Shown one piece after another: positions 18,473 through 28,069 of a stretch of DNA of 64,000 nt. Position 1 is the first letter of the stretch, and each line of letters starts with the position of its first letter. Below the pieces are notes generated by a model. That model saw only the letters and a program-made list of their open reading frames with translations. It did no database searches and was not told the origin of the DNA. Source of the stretch: Streptomyces sannanensis (GTDB lineage Bacteria; Actinomycetota; Actinomycetes; Streptomycetales; Streptomycetaceae); contig NZ_BAAAYL010000001.1 of the NCBI RefSeq assembly GCF_039536205.1, forward strand, positions 3,844,001 to 3,908,000, given 5' to 3'. Position numbers and translations under genes: made by a program.

Positions 18473-19465
18473 ATGACTGTGTACGGATCTTTTCCCGGCG
18501 CGCGGCCCCGGCGGCTGCGGGTCAACCCGGCGATGCGGCGGATGGTCGCCGAAACCCGACTGCACCCGGCCGAGCTGATCCTGCCCGCCTTCGTGAAGGA
18601 GGGCATCAGCGAGCCGGTCGCCATCTCCGCGATGCCGGGCGTCGTCCAGCACACCATGGACACGCTGCGGAAAGCGGCGGTGGAGGCGGCGTCGGCGGGC
18701 GTCTCCGGGATCATGCTCTTCGGTGTGCCCGAGGACGCGAAGAAGGACGCGCTCGGCACTGCCGGCACCGACCCGGACGGCATCCTCCAGGAGGCCATTC
18801 GCGCGGTGAAGGCCGAGGTCGGCGACGATCTCGTCATCATGTCCGACCTGTGCCTGGACGAGTACACCGACCACGGCCACTGCGGTGTGCTGGACGAGTC
18901 CGGCCGTGTGGACAACGACGCCACCCTGGAGCGCTATGCCGAGATGGCCCAGGTCCAGGCCGACGCGGGCGTCCATGTGGTCGGCCCGTCCGGGATGATG
19001 GACGGCCAGGTCGGTGTCATCCGTGACGCGCTGGACACCATCGGCAAGGAGGACGTGTCGATCCTCGCCTACACCGCGAAGTACTCCTCCGCTTTCTACG
19101 GCCCCTTCCGCGAGGCCGTCGCGTCGTCCCTGAAGGGCGACCGCAAGTCCTACCAGCAGGACCCGGCCAACGTCCGCGAGTCCCTGCGCGAGCTCGCCCT
19201 CGACCTGGCGGAGGGCGCCGACATGGTCATGGTCAAGCCCGCCCTCCCGTACCTGGACATCCTGGCCCGCGTCGCGGACGAGGTGGACGTCCCGGTCGCG
19301 GCGTACCAGATCAGCGGCGAGTACGCGATGATCGAGGCCGCCGCGGAGAAGGGCTGGATCGACCGCGACGCGGCGATCATGGAGACCCTGACGGGCATCA
19401 AGCGCGCCGGTGCGAACATGATCCTGACGTACTGGGCGACGGAGGTCGCGCAGAAGCTGTCCTGA
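18473..19465 (+). CDS. hemB: Delta-aminolevulinic acid dehydratase (porphobilinogen synthase)
   Basis: The 330-residue enzyme condenses two 5-aminolevulinates to porphobilinogen. The two Schiff-base lysines are K203 in [14 protein letters not shown] and K255 in [12 protein letters not shown]. The metal-site region has [14 protein letters not shown], keeping only part of the zinc cysteines, which suggests a magnesium-type enzyme. It has its own promoter after a terminator but completes the same pathway as the operon before it. Confidence 0.97.
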   Translation: MTVYGSFPGARPRRLRVNPAMRRMVAETRLHPAELILPAFVKEGISEPVAISAMPGVVQHTMDTLRKAAVEAASAGVSGIMLFGVPEDAKKDALGTAGTDPDGILQEAIRAVKAEVGDDLVIMSDLCLDEYTDHGHCGVLDESGRVDNDATLERYAEMAQVQADAGVHVVGPSGMMDGQVGVIRDALDTIGKEDVSILAYTAKYSSAFYGPFREAVASSLKGDRKSYQQDPANVRESLRELALDLAEGADMVMVKPALPYLDILARVADEVDVPVAAYQISGEYAMIEAAAEKGWIDRDAAIMETLTGIKRAGANMILTYWATEVAQKLS

Positions 19466-19482
19466 GGCCGAGGGCTCGCATC

Positions 19483-19510
19483 AGCGGGCCGCGCTCGCGC
19501 GGCCCGCGCT
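19483..19510 (+). terminator. Terminator hairpin after hemB
   Basis: A G+C-only stem built on AGCGGGCCGCG and CGCGGCCCGCGCT lies 18 bases after the hemB stop. Confidence 0.7.
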
Positions 19511-19643
19511 GTTCCGGCGCCGGGGCCTGTGTGGCAATGCTCACAGAGAAATTTCGAAACTCAGAGCAACTGCCCTTGTTCGTCCGCTATTTCACGTTCG
19601 GAGTGAGGCGTTCCGTTTTCCGGCGGCCATACGATCGCCGGAT

Positions 19644-20897
19644 ATGAAGATCCGTCACGTAGTCGCTACTGCCGTTGCCGCGGCCGTCGCCACGCCCGCG
19701 GTCCTGCTTGCCGCCACCCCTGCGGTAGCCGAGCCCAAGCCGGTGCCCGTGGTGCAGGCGGAGCGGAAGCCCTCGATCGCTGAACTCGAAAAGGCCGTCG
19801 CCGAGGCGAAGAAGGCCTACGAAGCCGCTGTCGCGGCCGAGTCCGCCGCACGCAAGGCCGCGGACGAGGCGCGCTCGGACACCGCCCCGCTCGCCGTTGC
19901 GGCAGCCGCCGCGCGCAAGGAGGCGGAGGCGGCAGCCACCGCCAAGGACACCGCCGACAAGGCGCTCGCCGACGCCAAGGCGGCGCTCGCAGCCCTGGAC
20001 GTGAACGCCACGCCCGAGCAGAAGACCGCCGCCGAACAGGCCGTCGCCGACGCCGAGAAGGACGTCACGACGACCACGGACGCCAAGGCCGCCGCCGACA
20101 CCAAACTGCGGGAGGCCGACAAGGCCGTGGCCGACGCCAAAGATGCCGCCGACCGGAAGCTGAACGAGGCCACTCGGACGAAGAACGAGGCGCTCGCAGC
20201 CCTGCAGGCTGCCGAGCAGGCCCTCGCCGACGCCAAGGAGGGCGACACGGGAGGCGGTGACATCTTCATCGAGGAGCCCCGGCTGACCTCCGAGATCGTC
20301 GACCTGCCGTCGGGGATCATCGCCGGGACATCGGTCGAGTTCACGCTGCGCCTGACCAACGGCACCGAGAAGACCATGGACGACGTTCGTGGAACCCTTC
20401 GTCTGTCCGCCACCGACAAGAGCAGCAGGAACGACCTCCATACGCTGCTCAAACTCCAGTACTCCACCCCCAAGCACCCGAAGTGGGGCGACACCGAGAC
20501 CGACGTCGCCATCGGCGGCCTCGGCCCGGTGAAGCCCGGCGGGCATGCCGACATCAAGTTCCGGCTCACCGTCGATGCCAAGGCCCCAGCCGCCGATGGC
20601 GTCGCCTCCGTCACCGGTGACTTCCAGAACAACGACGGGTCCTTCGGCGGGAATGGGCGCTACAAGGACTTCACCTTCGGCATCACGCCGGCGAGCGGCA
20701 AGCCCGACACGTCCGGCACGTCCGGCACGTCCGGCACCGAGCCGCAGGGCAGCAAGTCGCCCCAGCCGGTGAACGCCACCCTCGCCGCGACCGGCTCGTC
20801 CTCCGTCATGCCGCAGATCGCCCTCGCGGGCGGCTTCGCGATGGTGCTGGGCGCCGGTGCGGTGTACGTGGCACGGCGCCGCGGCTCGGGCGCCTGA
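19644..20897 (+). CDS. Secreted coiled-coil surface protein with LAxTG sortase signal
   Basis: The 417-residue protein has a signal peptide (MKIRHVVATAVAAAVATPA, then VLLAATPAVA), and residues 45-210 form an Ala/Lys/Glu-rich helix with heptad character (repeated ADAKAAL/AVADAEK units). A beta-rich domain spans about 225-345, followed by a TSG-repeat linker. The C-terminal wall signal is LAATG at 380-384, a hydrophobic helix and RRR. LAxTG is the motif of class E sortases in Streptomyces. A role as a wall-anchored stalk or adhesin is inferred; the ligand is unknown. No sortase gene lies nearby. Confidence 0.85.
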   Translation: MKIRHVVATAVAAAVATPAVLLAATPAVAEPKPVPVVQAERKPSIAELEKAVAEAKKAYEAAVAAESAARKAADEARSDTAPLAVAAAAARKEAEAAATAKDTADKALADAKAALAALDVNATPEQKTAAEQAVADAEKDVTTTTDAKAAADTKLREADKAVADAKDAADRKLNEATRTKNEALAALQAAEQALADAKEGDTGGGDIFIEEPRLTSEIVDLPSGIIAGTSVEFTLRLTNGTEKTMDDVRGTLRLSATDKSSRNDLHTLLKLQYSTPKHPKWGDTETDVAIGGLGPVKPGGHADIKFRLTVDAKAPAADGVASVTGDFQNNDGSFGGNGRYKDFTFGITPASGKPDTSGTSGTSGTEPQGSKSPQPVNATLAATGSSSVMPQIALAGGFAMVLGAGAVYVARRRGSGA

Positions 20898-20911
20898 GAC
20901 GGGTCCTGCTC

Positions 20912-21025
20912 TCAGACGGCGGCGCGGCGTACGCGGCGAACGCCGACCAGGCGGCCGGCGCCAGCACGAGGTGCCGGCCCGATGGAACGGTCCAGCAGGT
21001 CCTGGACCTTCGGGGCAAGCGTCAT
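20912..21025 (-). CDS. Possible 37-residue basic small protein
   Basis: The frame MTLAPKVQDLLDRSIGPAP and its Arg-rich tail has AGGAGGAG about eight bases before the ATG, one of the better ribosome binding sites in the window. It lies downstream of argS beyond a strong hairpin and converges with the surface-protein gene. I do not recognise a family. Short length makes chance possible. Confidence 0.4.
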   Translation of the reverse strand: MTLAPKVQDLLDRSIGPAPRAGAGRLVGVRRVRRAAV

Positions 21026-21066
21026 GGCGTTGCTCCTCCTGTCGGCGTCCCGCTCGAAGTACGAGC

Positions 21067-21101
21067 ACGACGGCCCCGGCATTGTGTGCCGGGGCCGTCG
21101 T
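21067..21101. terminator. argS terminator
   Basis: A perfect 15-bp stem, ACGACGGCCCCGGCA with TGCCGGGGCCGTCGT, closes a 5-base loop 24 bases beyond the argS stop. Confidence 0.85.
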
Positions 21102-21124
21102 CACAGGGGGCGCGTAGGAGCGCG

Positions 21125-22891
21125 TCAGAGGCGCTCGGGCGTCCGGATGCCCAGCAGGGCCATGCCCCGGTGGAGCGTGCGGGCCGTGAGGTCGCACAGG
21201 AAGAGGCGGTTCTCGACCTGCTCGGCGGTGTCGGCCTTGATGACCGGGCACTGGTCGTAGAACGTCGTGAAGTGCGACGACAGCTGGTACAGGTACGCGG
21301 CCAGCTTGTGCGGCTCGTACGAGGCGGCGACCTCGTTCAGCGTCTCGCCGAACTGGTCCAGGTGCAGGCCCAGCGCGCGCTCCGCGGCCGCCAGCTCCAG
21401 CTCCGGGTGCGCGGCGGGCTTGGCGTCGCCGGCCTTGCGGATGATGGAGCGGATACGGGCGTAGGCGTACTGGAGGTACACGGAGGTGTCGCCGTTGAGG
21501 GACACCATCTGGTCCAGGTCGAACTTGTAGTCGCGGGACGCCGAGGTCGACAGGTCCGCGTACTTCACCGCGCCGATGCCGACGTACGCGCCGTTCTCGG
21601 TGATCTCCTGCTCGGTGAGGCCCACCTTCTCGGCCTTCTCGCGCACGACGCCCGTCGCCCGCTCGATCGCCTCGTCGAGCAGGTCCACCAGCCGGACCGT
21701 CTCGCCCTCACGGGTCTTGAACGGCTTGCCGTCCTTGCCGAGGACCGTGCCGAAGGCGAGCTGGACGGCCTTGGTGTCGCCGTTCAGCCAGCCGGCCCGG
21801 CGGGCCGTCTCGAAGACCATCTTGAAGTGCAGGGACTGGCGGGCGTCCACCACATACAGCAGGGTGCTCGCGCCGAGGTTCTGGACGCGGTCGCGGATCG
21901 CGGAGAGGTCGGTCGCCGCGTAGCCGTAGCCGCCGTCGGACTTCTGGACGATCAGCGGGACCGGGTTGCCGTCCGGGCCCTTGACGTCGTCGAAGAAGAC
22001 GCAGAGCGCGCCCTCGGAGCGCACGGCGACACCGGACTCCTCCAGCAGGCGGCAGGTCTCGGCGAGCATGTCGTTGTAGCCGGACTCGCCGACGACGTCC
22101 TCGTCCTGGATGTCCATGTCGAGCTTGTTGAAGACCGAGTAGAAGTAGATCTTCGACTCGTCGACGAACCGCTGCCACATCGTGAGGGTCTGCTCGTCGC
22201 CGGCCTGGAGGTCGACCACCCGGCGGCGGGCCCGGTCCTTGAACTCCTCGTCGGAGTCGAAGAGCGCGCGCGAGGCCTTGTAGAGCCGGTTCAGGTTGGA
22301 CATGGCCTCTTCGCCGGAGACGGCGGCCCCGTCCTTGTGGTCCAGCTCGTGCGGGTGCTCGATCAGGTACTGGATGAGCATGCCGAACTGGGTGCCCCAG
22401 TCGCCGATGTGGTGGCGGCGGACCACCTTTTCGCCGGTGAACTCCAGGATCTCGACCATTGCGGCGCCGATCACGGCGGAGCGGAGGTGGCCGACGTGCA
22501 TCTCCTTGGCCACGTTCGGCTGGGCGTAGTCGATCACCGTGGTGCCGGGGTTCTCGGCGTACGGCACGCCGAGCCGGTCGTCCGCGGCGCGCGCGGCGAG
22601 GGTCTTCACGATCGCCTCGTCGGTGATCGTGATGTTGAGGAAGCCGGGGCCCGAGACCTCGATCTCCTTGATCAGCTCATTGGCCGGCAGAGCCTCGACG
22701 ACCGTGGTCGCCAGCTCACGCGGGTTGCCCTTGAGCTGCTTGGCCAGCGCCAGGATGCCGTTGGCCTGGAAGTCGGCCCGGTCGCTTCGTCGCAGCAGCG
22801 GGTCCGCGGAGCCGGCCTCCGGCAGGGCTGCCGAGAGGGCGTCCGCGACGCGCTGGTGGACGGTCGAAGCGAGGGAATGGACCGAGGCCAT
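21125..22891 (-). CDS. argS: Arginyl-tRNA synthetase
   Basis: The 588-residue class I enzyme charges tRNA-Arg. The HIGH motif is HVGH at 132-135 within [15 protein letters not shown]. The N-terminal Add1 domain (residues 1-110), the catalytic core and the C-terminal anticodon-binding DALR domain (from about 455, [17 protein letters not shown]) are complete. As in many ArgRS enzymes there is no canonical KMSKS. It is transcribed divergently from lysS across 164 bases. Confidence 0.97.
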   Translation of the reverse strand: MASVHSLASTVHQRVADALSAALPEAGSADPLLRRSDRADFQANGILALAKQLKGNPRELATTVVEALPANELIKEIEVSGPGFLNITITDEAIVKTLAARAADDRLGVPYAENPGTTVIDYAQPNVAKEMHVGHLRSAVIGAAMVEILEFTGEKVVRRHHIGDWGTQFGMLIQYLIEHPHELDHKDGAAVSGEEAMSNLNRLYKASRALFDSDEEFKDRARRRVVDLQAGDEQTLTMWQRFVDESKIYFYSVFNKLDMDIQDEDVVGESGYNDMLAETCRLLEESGVAVRSEGALCVFFDDVKGPDGNPVPLIVQKSDGGYGYAATDLSAIRDRVQNLGASTLLYVVDARQSLHFKMVFETARRAGWLNGDTKAVQLAFGTVLGKDGKPFKTREGETVRLVDLLDEAIERATGVVREKAEKVGLTEQEITENGAYVGIGAVKYADLSTSASRDYKFDLDQMVSLNGDTSVYLQYAYARIRSIIRKAGDAKPAAHPELELAAAERALGLHLDQFGETLNEVAASYEPHKLAAYLYQLSSHFTTFYDQCPVIKADTAEQVENRLFLCDLTARTLHRGMALLGIRTPERL

Positions 22892-23055
22892 GAGGTGCCG
22901 TTCCTGTCGATGGAGACTTGGATGTACGTACAGGTGTCAAGTATTCCATGGCGCCCCGGGCCCGATCTCGCGAGAATCGGGCGAGCCCAGGAGGAGACCA
23001 TTCCGTCTGGGACAATGGCTAACGCCAGCTTTCGAGATTCCGAGCAATCAAGGAC

Positions 23056-24786
23056 GTGCCGATCGTGGCTCAGAGCAGCACCGAGACCGACTGGGTCTCC
23101 CGTTTCGCGGACGAGGTCATCGCCGAGGCGGAGCGACGTGCGCCTGGGAAACCTGTCGTCGTCGCGTCCGGCCTTTCCCCGTCCGGTCCGATCCACCTGG
23201 GCAACCTGCGCGAGGTCATGACCCCGCACCTGGTCGCGGACGAGATCCGCCGCCGTGGGTACCAGGTCCGTCACCTGATCTCCTGGGACGACTACGACCG
23301 CTACCGCAAGGTGCCGGCCGGCGTCCCCGGTACGGACGAGTCGTGGGCCGAGCACATCGGCAAGCCGCTGACCTCCGTGCCCGCCCCGGCCGGGTCGGCG
23401 TACCCGAACTGGGCCGAGCACTTCAAGGCGGCCATGACCGAGTCGCTCGCCGAGCTGGGTGTCGAGTACGACGGCATCAGCCAGACCGAGCAGTACACCG
23501 CCGGCGCCTACCGCGAGCAGATCCTGCACGCGATGAAGCACCGGAACGAGATCGACGCGATCCTCGACCAGTACCGGACCAAGCAGAAGCCGGGCAAGAA
23601 GTCGCAGAAGCCGCTCGACGAGGCCGAGCTGGAGGCCGAGGAGGGCTCCGGCGCGGCGACGGAGGACGACGGCAGCGGCGGCGGCGCGGGCTACTACCCG
23701 TACAAGCCGTACTGCACCGTCTGCAACAAGGACCTCACCACCGTCACGGCGTACGACGACGAGACGACCGAGCTGACCTACAACTGCACCGCATGCGGCC
23801 ACTCGGAGACCGTCCGGCTGACCGAGTTCAACCGCGGCAAGCTGGTCTGGAAGGTCGACTGGCCGATGCGCTGGGCCTACGAGGGCGTGATCTTCGAGCC
23901 GTCCGGCGTCGACCACTCCTCGCCCGGTTCCTCCTTCCAGGTCGGTGGGCAGATCGTGGGCATCTTCGGCGGCAAGCAGCCGATCGGCCCCATGTACGCC
24001 TTCGTCGGCATCAGCGGCATGGCCAAGATGTCCTCCTCGAAGGGCGGCGTGCCGACCCCGGCCGACGCGCTGAAGATCATGGAGCCGCAGCTCCTGCGCT
24101 GGCTCTACGCCCGCCGCAAGCCCAACCAGTCCTTCAAGATCGCCTTCGATCAGGAGATCCAGCGTCTCTACGACGAGTGGGACTCCCTGGAGCGCAAGGT
24201 CGGCGAGGGCACCGTGCTGCCCGCCGACGCCGCCGCGTACTCGCGGGCCGCCCGCACCGCCGCCGGTGAGCTGCCGCGCACCCCGCGCCCGCTGTCGTAC
24301 CGCACGCTCGCCTCGGTCGTCGACATCACCGCCGGCCACGACGAGCAGACCCTGCGCATCCTCAGCGAGCTCGACCCGGCCAACCCGCTCTCCTCGCTCG
24401 ACGAGGCCCGGCCGCGGCTCGACCGCGCCGAGAACTGGATCACCACCCAGGTCCCGGCCGAACAGCGCACTCTTGTCCGCGACGAGCCCGACCTCGAGCT
24501 CCTGGGCTCGCTCGACGACTCCGGCAAGGAGTCGCTGCGGCTCCTCCTGGAGGGACTGGACACTCACTGGTCCCTCGACGGGCTCACCACGCTCGTCTAC
24601 GGCGTGCCGAAGGTGATGGCCGGCCTGGAGCCGGACGCCAAGCCCACGCCGGAGCTGAAGGTCGCGCAGCGTTCGTTCTTTGCGCTGCTCTACCGGCTCC
24701 TGGTCAGCCGTGAGACCGGCCCGCGACTGCCCACGCTGCTGCTCGCGGTCGGCGCGGACCGGGTGCGCAAGCTGCTCGGTTCGTAA
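23056..24786 (+). CDS. lysK: Class I lysyl-tRNA synthetase
   Basis: The 576-residue enzyme is of the archaeal/actinobacterial class I type rather than the usual class II LysRS. It has HIGH as PIHLGNLREV near residue 40 and KMSKS as AKMSSSKG near 318. Between them, around 215-255, two CxxC pairs (YCTVCNKD and NCTACGHS) form a probable zinc knuckle. A charged insertion rich in Glu/Gly (DEAELEAEEGSGAATEDDG) precedes it. A second start, GTG 23065, would drop three residues and has better Shine-Dalgarno spacing. Confidence 0.96.
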   Translation: MPIVAQSSTETDWVSRFADEVIAEAERRAPGKPVVVASGLSPSGPIHLGNLREVMTPHLVADEIRRRGYQVRHLISWDDYDRYRKVPAGVPGTDESWAEHIGKPLTSVPAPAGSAYPNWAEHFKAAMTESLAELGVEYDGISQTEQYTAGAYREQILHAMKHRNEIDAILDQYRTKQKPGKKSQKPLDEAELEAEEGSGAATEDDGSGGGAGYYPYKPYCTVCNKDLTTVTAYDDETTELTYNCTACGHSETVRLTEFNRGKLVWKVDWPMRWAYEGVIFEPSGVDHSSPGSSFQVGGQIVGIFGGKQPIGPMYAFVGISGMAKMSSSKGGVPTPADALKIMEPQLLRWLYARRKPNQSFKIAFDQEIQRLYDEWDSLERKVGEGTVLPADAAAYSRAARTAAGELPRTPRPLSYRTLASVVDITAGHDEQTLRILSELDPANPLSSLDEARPRLDRAENWITTQVPAEQRTLVRDEPDLELLGSLDDSGKESLRLLLEGLDTHWSLDGLTTLVYGVPKVMAGLEPDAKPTPELKVAQRSFFALLYRLLVSRETGPRLPTLLLAVGADRVRKLLGS

Positions 24787-24801
24787 CGGCGTACGGACGC
24801 T

Positions 24802-24841
24802 CGGAGGGCCGGTACCCGGAATCCCGGGTACCGGCCCTCCG
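24802..24841 (+). terminator. Terminator after lysS
   Basis: An 18-bp perfect stem, CGGAGGGCCGGTACCCGG with CCGGGTACCGGCCCTCCG, lies between converging genes. Confidence 0.88.
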
Positions 24842-24859
24842 TCGTTCTCACGCAGGCGT

Positions 24860-25609
24860 TCAGTACGTGAAGGCGATGCCATGAGTGGCCGCGATTCCCC
24901 CGGAAGGGTGGCCGCCGAGCACCGTGAGCGGGGTGTCGGACACGTTCTGGATCTTCAGCGACAACAGCAGCCGGGGGCACCCGCCGAGCAGGGACGTGTC
25001 CAGGTAGAGGGTGTTCATCGCGCCGCGGTGCTGCCTGTCGCGTGTCCACTTCGCCAGGGGGCTGTTGAACGGTCCGCCGCAGGGCGCCCCCGCGCTCGTC
25101 TGCGGCTGTGCCTCGATCCACGTATGGGCCATGGAGGCGCCCGTCAGCCTCGCGTCCAGGACGATGGCGATGCGGTGGGCGCCGGAGGGCGTGTAGACGT
25201 GTTCGAGAGTGGTCGCCGTTCCGCCGGCCGCGACGACCTGCCGACCCGTCGCCGGCAGCGTCCAGCGCGCCGAGCCGGAGTAGACCTTCCGGGCCAGTTC
25301 GGTGCCCGCGGAGACACGGCACCTGTACGACCCGGTCGTCGGGGCCGTGAACATCCACCGCACATACGCGCCCGCCTCCTCCCCCGCGGGGAGGGCGGTT
25401 CCATCGGCGTACCGGCAGTGGACCGCGAGTCTGTCGTCCGCCTTCTGATCGGAAGTCACCGGCACGTTACGGGTCCACAGATACGACTGCTGGCCCGCTG
25501 TGGCGTCGAAGACGATGTCCGTCGCCGAGGCGGGTGCGGCTGCAGCCACCTCTCCGGACACCAGCCCCCATATGGAGAGAAAGGTCGCCACTCTTAGCCG
25601 GAAACGCAT
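24860..25609 (-). CDS. Secreted protein of unknown function
   Basis: From ATG 25609 (AAGGG upstream) the 249-residue product begins MRFRLRVATFLSIWGLVSG followed by an AAAAPASA signal-peptidase site. The mature part is beta-rich, with two cysteine pairs (VHCRYADG / YRCRVSAG and GAPCGGPF / LLGGCPRL) suited to disulfides outside the cell. I recognise no catalytic motif. It lies 43 bases downstream of the DUF2637 gene on the same strand and may be cotranscribed with it. Confidence 0.7.
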   Translation of the reverse strand: MRFRLRVATFLSIWGLVSGEVAAAAPASATDIVFDATAGQQSYLWTRNVPVTSDQKADDRLAVHCRYADGTALPAGEEAGAYVRWMFTAPTTGSYRCRVSAGTELARKVYSGSARWTLPATGRQVVAAGGTATTLEHVYTPSGAHRIAIVLDARLTGASMAHTWIEAQPQTSAGAPCGGPFNSPLAKWTRDRQHRGAMNTLYLDTSLLGGCPRLLLSLKIQNVSDTPLTVLGGHPSGGIAATHGIAFTY

Positions 25610-25652
25610 CGAATCGCCCTTCGACAGCCCACAGTTGATCATGCGGAGACTG

Positions 25653-27065
25653 TCAGGCGATCTGCTCCGGGTCCAGTTGCTCCGACTCGTACTGCTCACG
25701 CAGACCGGCCAGATACGGGCGCAGCGTGCTCTCGCTCACCGGACCGCCGGTCTCGCCGGTGATTCCGTAGTGGTCCATCAGGTAGAGACCGAACTTGCGG
25801 GCGTTGGGGTACGCGCCGTGTTCGCTGACGTACTTGTGGAAGGCCGCGATGTACGCGTCGTCCAGGGAGACCCCCTCCGGCAGGACCGCCGCGGACACGG
25901 TCTCCGGCTCGGGCTCCGGCTCGGGCTCCGGATCCGCCGCGGCCTTCGGGTGCGGCTGCGGGTACTTCTGCGCCTCCGGCTCCGCGTTGCGCTGCCGCGG
26001 GACACCGCCCAGCGGCCGGCTGCGGCCGGGTCCGGAGGGGACCATCACCCGAGCGGTCTCGACGTCCTCGGCGTACGCCGGGTCGTACGAACCCCGGTAC
26101 TCCGCCTGCCCGACCGCGGGCGCCGCGAACCACGGGCTCTCGTGCGGGACCGGGCCTTGAGCAGGCATCGGGACCGGGCCTTGAGCAGGCATCGGGACCG
26201 GGCCCGGCTCGGGGGCCGGGGCTCGATGGGCCTCGTGAACCTCGTGCGCCTGGTGAACCTCGTGGGCCTCCGCCGGGGCCGACGGAAGCGCCACCGGCTG
26301 CTCCGCCTCCACAGCAGCGGCGGTCACCGCGGCGACGGGTTCGGCGGCCCGCTCCGGCGCGGGCGGCAGCAGCACCGGCTCGATGCCGGCCGCCGCCAGA
26401 CCCGCCGCGGCCGTTTCGGCCAGCGGAACGCCGTACCGCGCCAGCCGCAGCGGCATCAGGGCCTCTACCGGCGCCTTGCGGCGCCAGGCCCGCCCGAAGC
26501 GGGCCTGAAGGCGTGACTGGTAGATCAGCCGGTCCTGCTCCAGCTTGATGACCTGTTCGTACGACCGCAGCTCCCACAGCTTCATACGCCGCCACAACAG
26601 GAACGTCGGTATCGGCGACAGCAGCCAGCGCGTCAGCCGCACGCCTTCCATGTGCTTGTCGGCGGTGATGTCCGCGATCCGGCCCACCGCATGCCGCGCC
26701 GCCTCCACCGACACGACGAACAGCACCGGGATGACGGCGTGCATACCGACGCCCAGCGGGTCCGGCCAGGCCGCGGCGCCGTTGAAGGCGATCGTCGCCG
26801 CCGTCAGCAGCCACGCCGTCTGGCGCAGCAGCGGGAACGGGATACGGATCCAGGTCAGCAGCAGATCCAGCGCGAGCAGCACACAGATGCCCGCGTCGAT
26901 GCCGATGGGAAAGACCAGGGAGAAGGTGCCGAAGCCCTTCTTCTCCGCGAGTTCGCGCACCGCCGTGTACGAACCGGCGAAACCGATGGCGGCGATGATC
27001 ACCGCACCGGCCACGACGACGCCGATGAGTATGCGGTGTGTGCGTGTCAGCTGCATCGCGGCCAC
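25653..27065 (-). CDS. DUF2637 membrane protein (SpdB-like)
   Basis: The 470-residue protein has four membrane helices in residues 10-135 (ILIGVVVAGAVIIAAIGFAG first). Next come a helical region KLWELRSYEQVIKLEQDR, a long Pro/Glu/Ala-rich linker with PVPMPAQG twice and a PEPEPEPEPE stretch, and a C-terminal winged-helix-like segment (AYIAAFHKYVSEHGAYPNARK). DUF2637 proteins often accompany Streptomyces plasmid-spread and chromosomal regulatory loci; a DNA-related cytoplasmic tail is inferred. GTG 27065 has GGAGG nine bases upstream. HEVHxAH repeats occur in the linker. Confidence 0.82.
   Translation of the reverse strand: MAAMQLTRTHRILIGVVVAGAVIIAAIGFAGSYTAVRELAEKKGFGTFSLVFPIGIDAGICVLLALDLLLTWIRIPFPLLRQTAWLLTAATIAFNGAAAWPDPLGVGMHAVIPVLFVVSVEAARHAVGRIADITADKHMEGVRLTRWLLSPIPTFLLWRRMKLWELRSYEQVIKLEQDRLIYQSRLQARFGRAWRRKAPVEALMPLRLARYGVPLAETAAAGLAAAGIEPVLLPPAPERAAEPVAAVTAAAVEAEQPVALPSAPAEAHEVHQAHEVHEAHRAPAPEPGPVPMPAQGPVPMPAQGPVPHESPWFAAPAVGQAEYRGSYDPAYAEDVETARVMVPSGPGRSRPLGGVPRQRNAEPEAQKYPQPHPKAAADPEPEPEPEPETVSAAVLPEGVSLDDAYIAAFHKYVSEHGAYPNARKFGLYLMDHYGITGETGGPVSESTLRPYLAGLREQYESEQLDPEQIA
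26146..26205 (-). repeat. 24-bp tandem repeat (2.5 copies) in the DUF2637 linker
   Basis: Units at 26146-26169 and 26170-26193 are identical, and a 12-base partial copy follows. They encode PVPMPAQG repeats in frame, so the copy number can change without frameshift. Confidence 0.85.
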
Positions 27066-27203
27066 CCGCGGTCCCCTCCCGATTTCGACATATGGCTGAC
27101 CCAGACTGGCACATGTGTACGGAGCCCGGCCTCCTGGGGAGGCACGGGCTCCGGTTGAATCGGTGAGGATGCGGGCAAACCGTTGTCAACCCCGCGGGTC
27201 CGG

Positions 27204-27935
27204 CTACTGGTTGGCGGTGGCCACCGCGGCCAGGACTTCCTTGGCGGCCTTCTGCGCGCCCTTCATCATCTCCGCCGAGTCCGGGGTCTTCGCGCCCTGG
27301 TAACCGGCACCGTTGTAGTCCAGGGTGACGACGACGTTAGCCGTGCGCGCCACAATCACCTGGTACTTGAAGTCCTCGTCCGTCTTGCGCAGGTCGTACG
27401 TGATCGCCGTCGCCTGGTCGCCGATCCCGGAGACCGGGACCTCCTTGACGTTCTTCGCACCTTCCGTGGCCTTCACGTCGGCCACCTGCTTCGTGAAGTC
27501 CTTCGTGGCCCGCTCCTCCCCGCTGCCGAGGGTCTTCTCGGACTCCAGGCGCTTGATCGAGACATCGAGCCAGCGGTACTGCGAACCCTTGAGGCCCTTG
27601 TCCTCCAGGCCGTTCCAGGAGCAGCTGCCCTGCGCCGAGATGTCCGCGGAGTTGCCCGCCTTCCCCGTCTTGTCCTTCGCCTTCGGCACCAGCTGGGTGA
27701 CCGTCGCGGCGCTGATCGACTTGCAGGCGTCCGGCAGCTTGGCGAACTTGGCCGGCTCCACGGTCGCCTCCGCCGAGGCCTTCGTGCTCGGCGTGGGGGC
27801 GGACGACTCCTGCTTCTTCTTGCTGTCGGCGCCGGTGCTGCCGTCGGAGTCGGACGAGCAGCCGGCGGCGAGGAGCATCACCGGAACGGCTGCGCAGGCG
27901 AGTATGCGGGTGAGACGCGGGGCTGATCGGTGCAT
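27204..27935 (-). CDS. DUF3558-type lipoprotein
   Basis: From ATG 27935 (AAGGA just upstream) the 243-residue product has a lipoprotein signal ending LLAAGC, a Ser/Asp/Lys linker, and a domain with cysteines at LPDACKSI and GSCSWNGL, the layout of DUF3558 proteins. The function of the family is unknown; it is exported and lipid-anchored. An ATG at 27950 in frame is an alternative start. A similar lipoprotein gene follows upstream at 28070-28855, suggesting an old duplication. Confidence 0.82.
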   Translation of the reverse strand: MHRSAPRLTRILACAAVPVMLLAAGCSSDSDGSTGADSKKKQESSAPTPSTKASAEATVEPAKFAKLPDACKSISAATVTQLVPKAKDKTGKAGNSADISAQGSCSWNGLEDKGLKGSQYRWLDVSIKRLESEKTLGSGEERATKDFTKQVADVKATEGAKNVKEVPVSGIGDQATAITYDLRKTDEDFKYQVIVARTANVVVTLDYNGAGYQGAKTPDSAEMMKGAQKAAKEVLAAVATANQ

Positions 27936-28069
27936 GGTTCCTTCGCTCATTCGCTCATCTGTCGTCGTTCGTGCGTTCGTCGTACGGTCCGGTCCGTCCG
28001 CCACCGTACGCCGACGGCCATGCGTGCCGAACCGATCGCCGTACCGGGCACGCGGGTCCGGGAGGCCGG

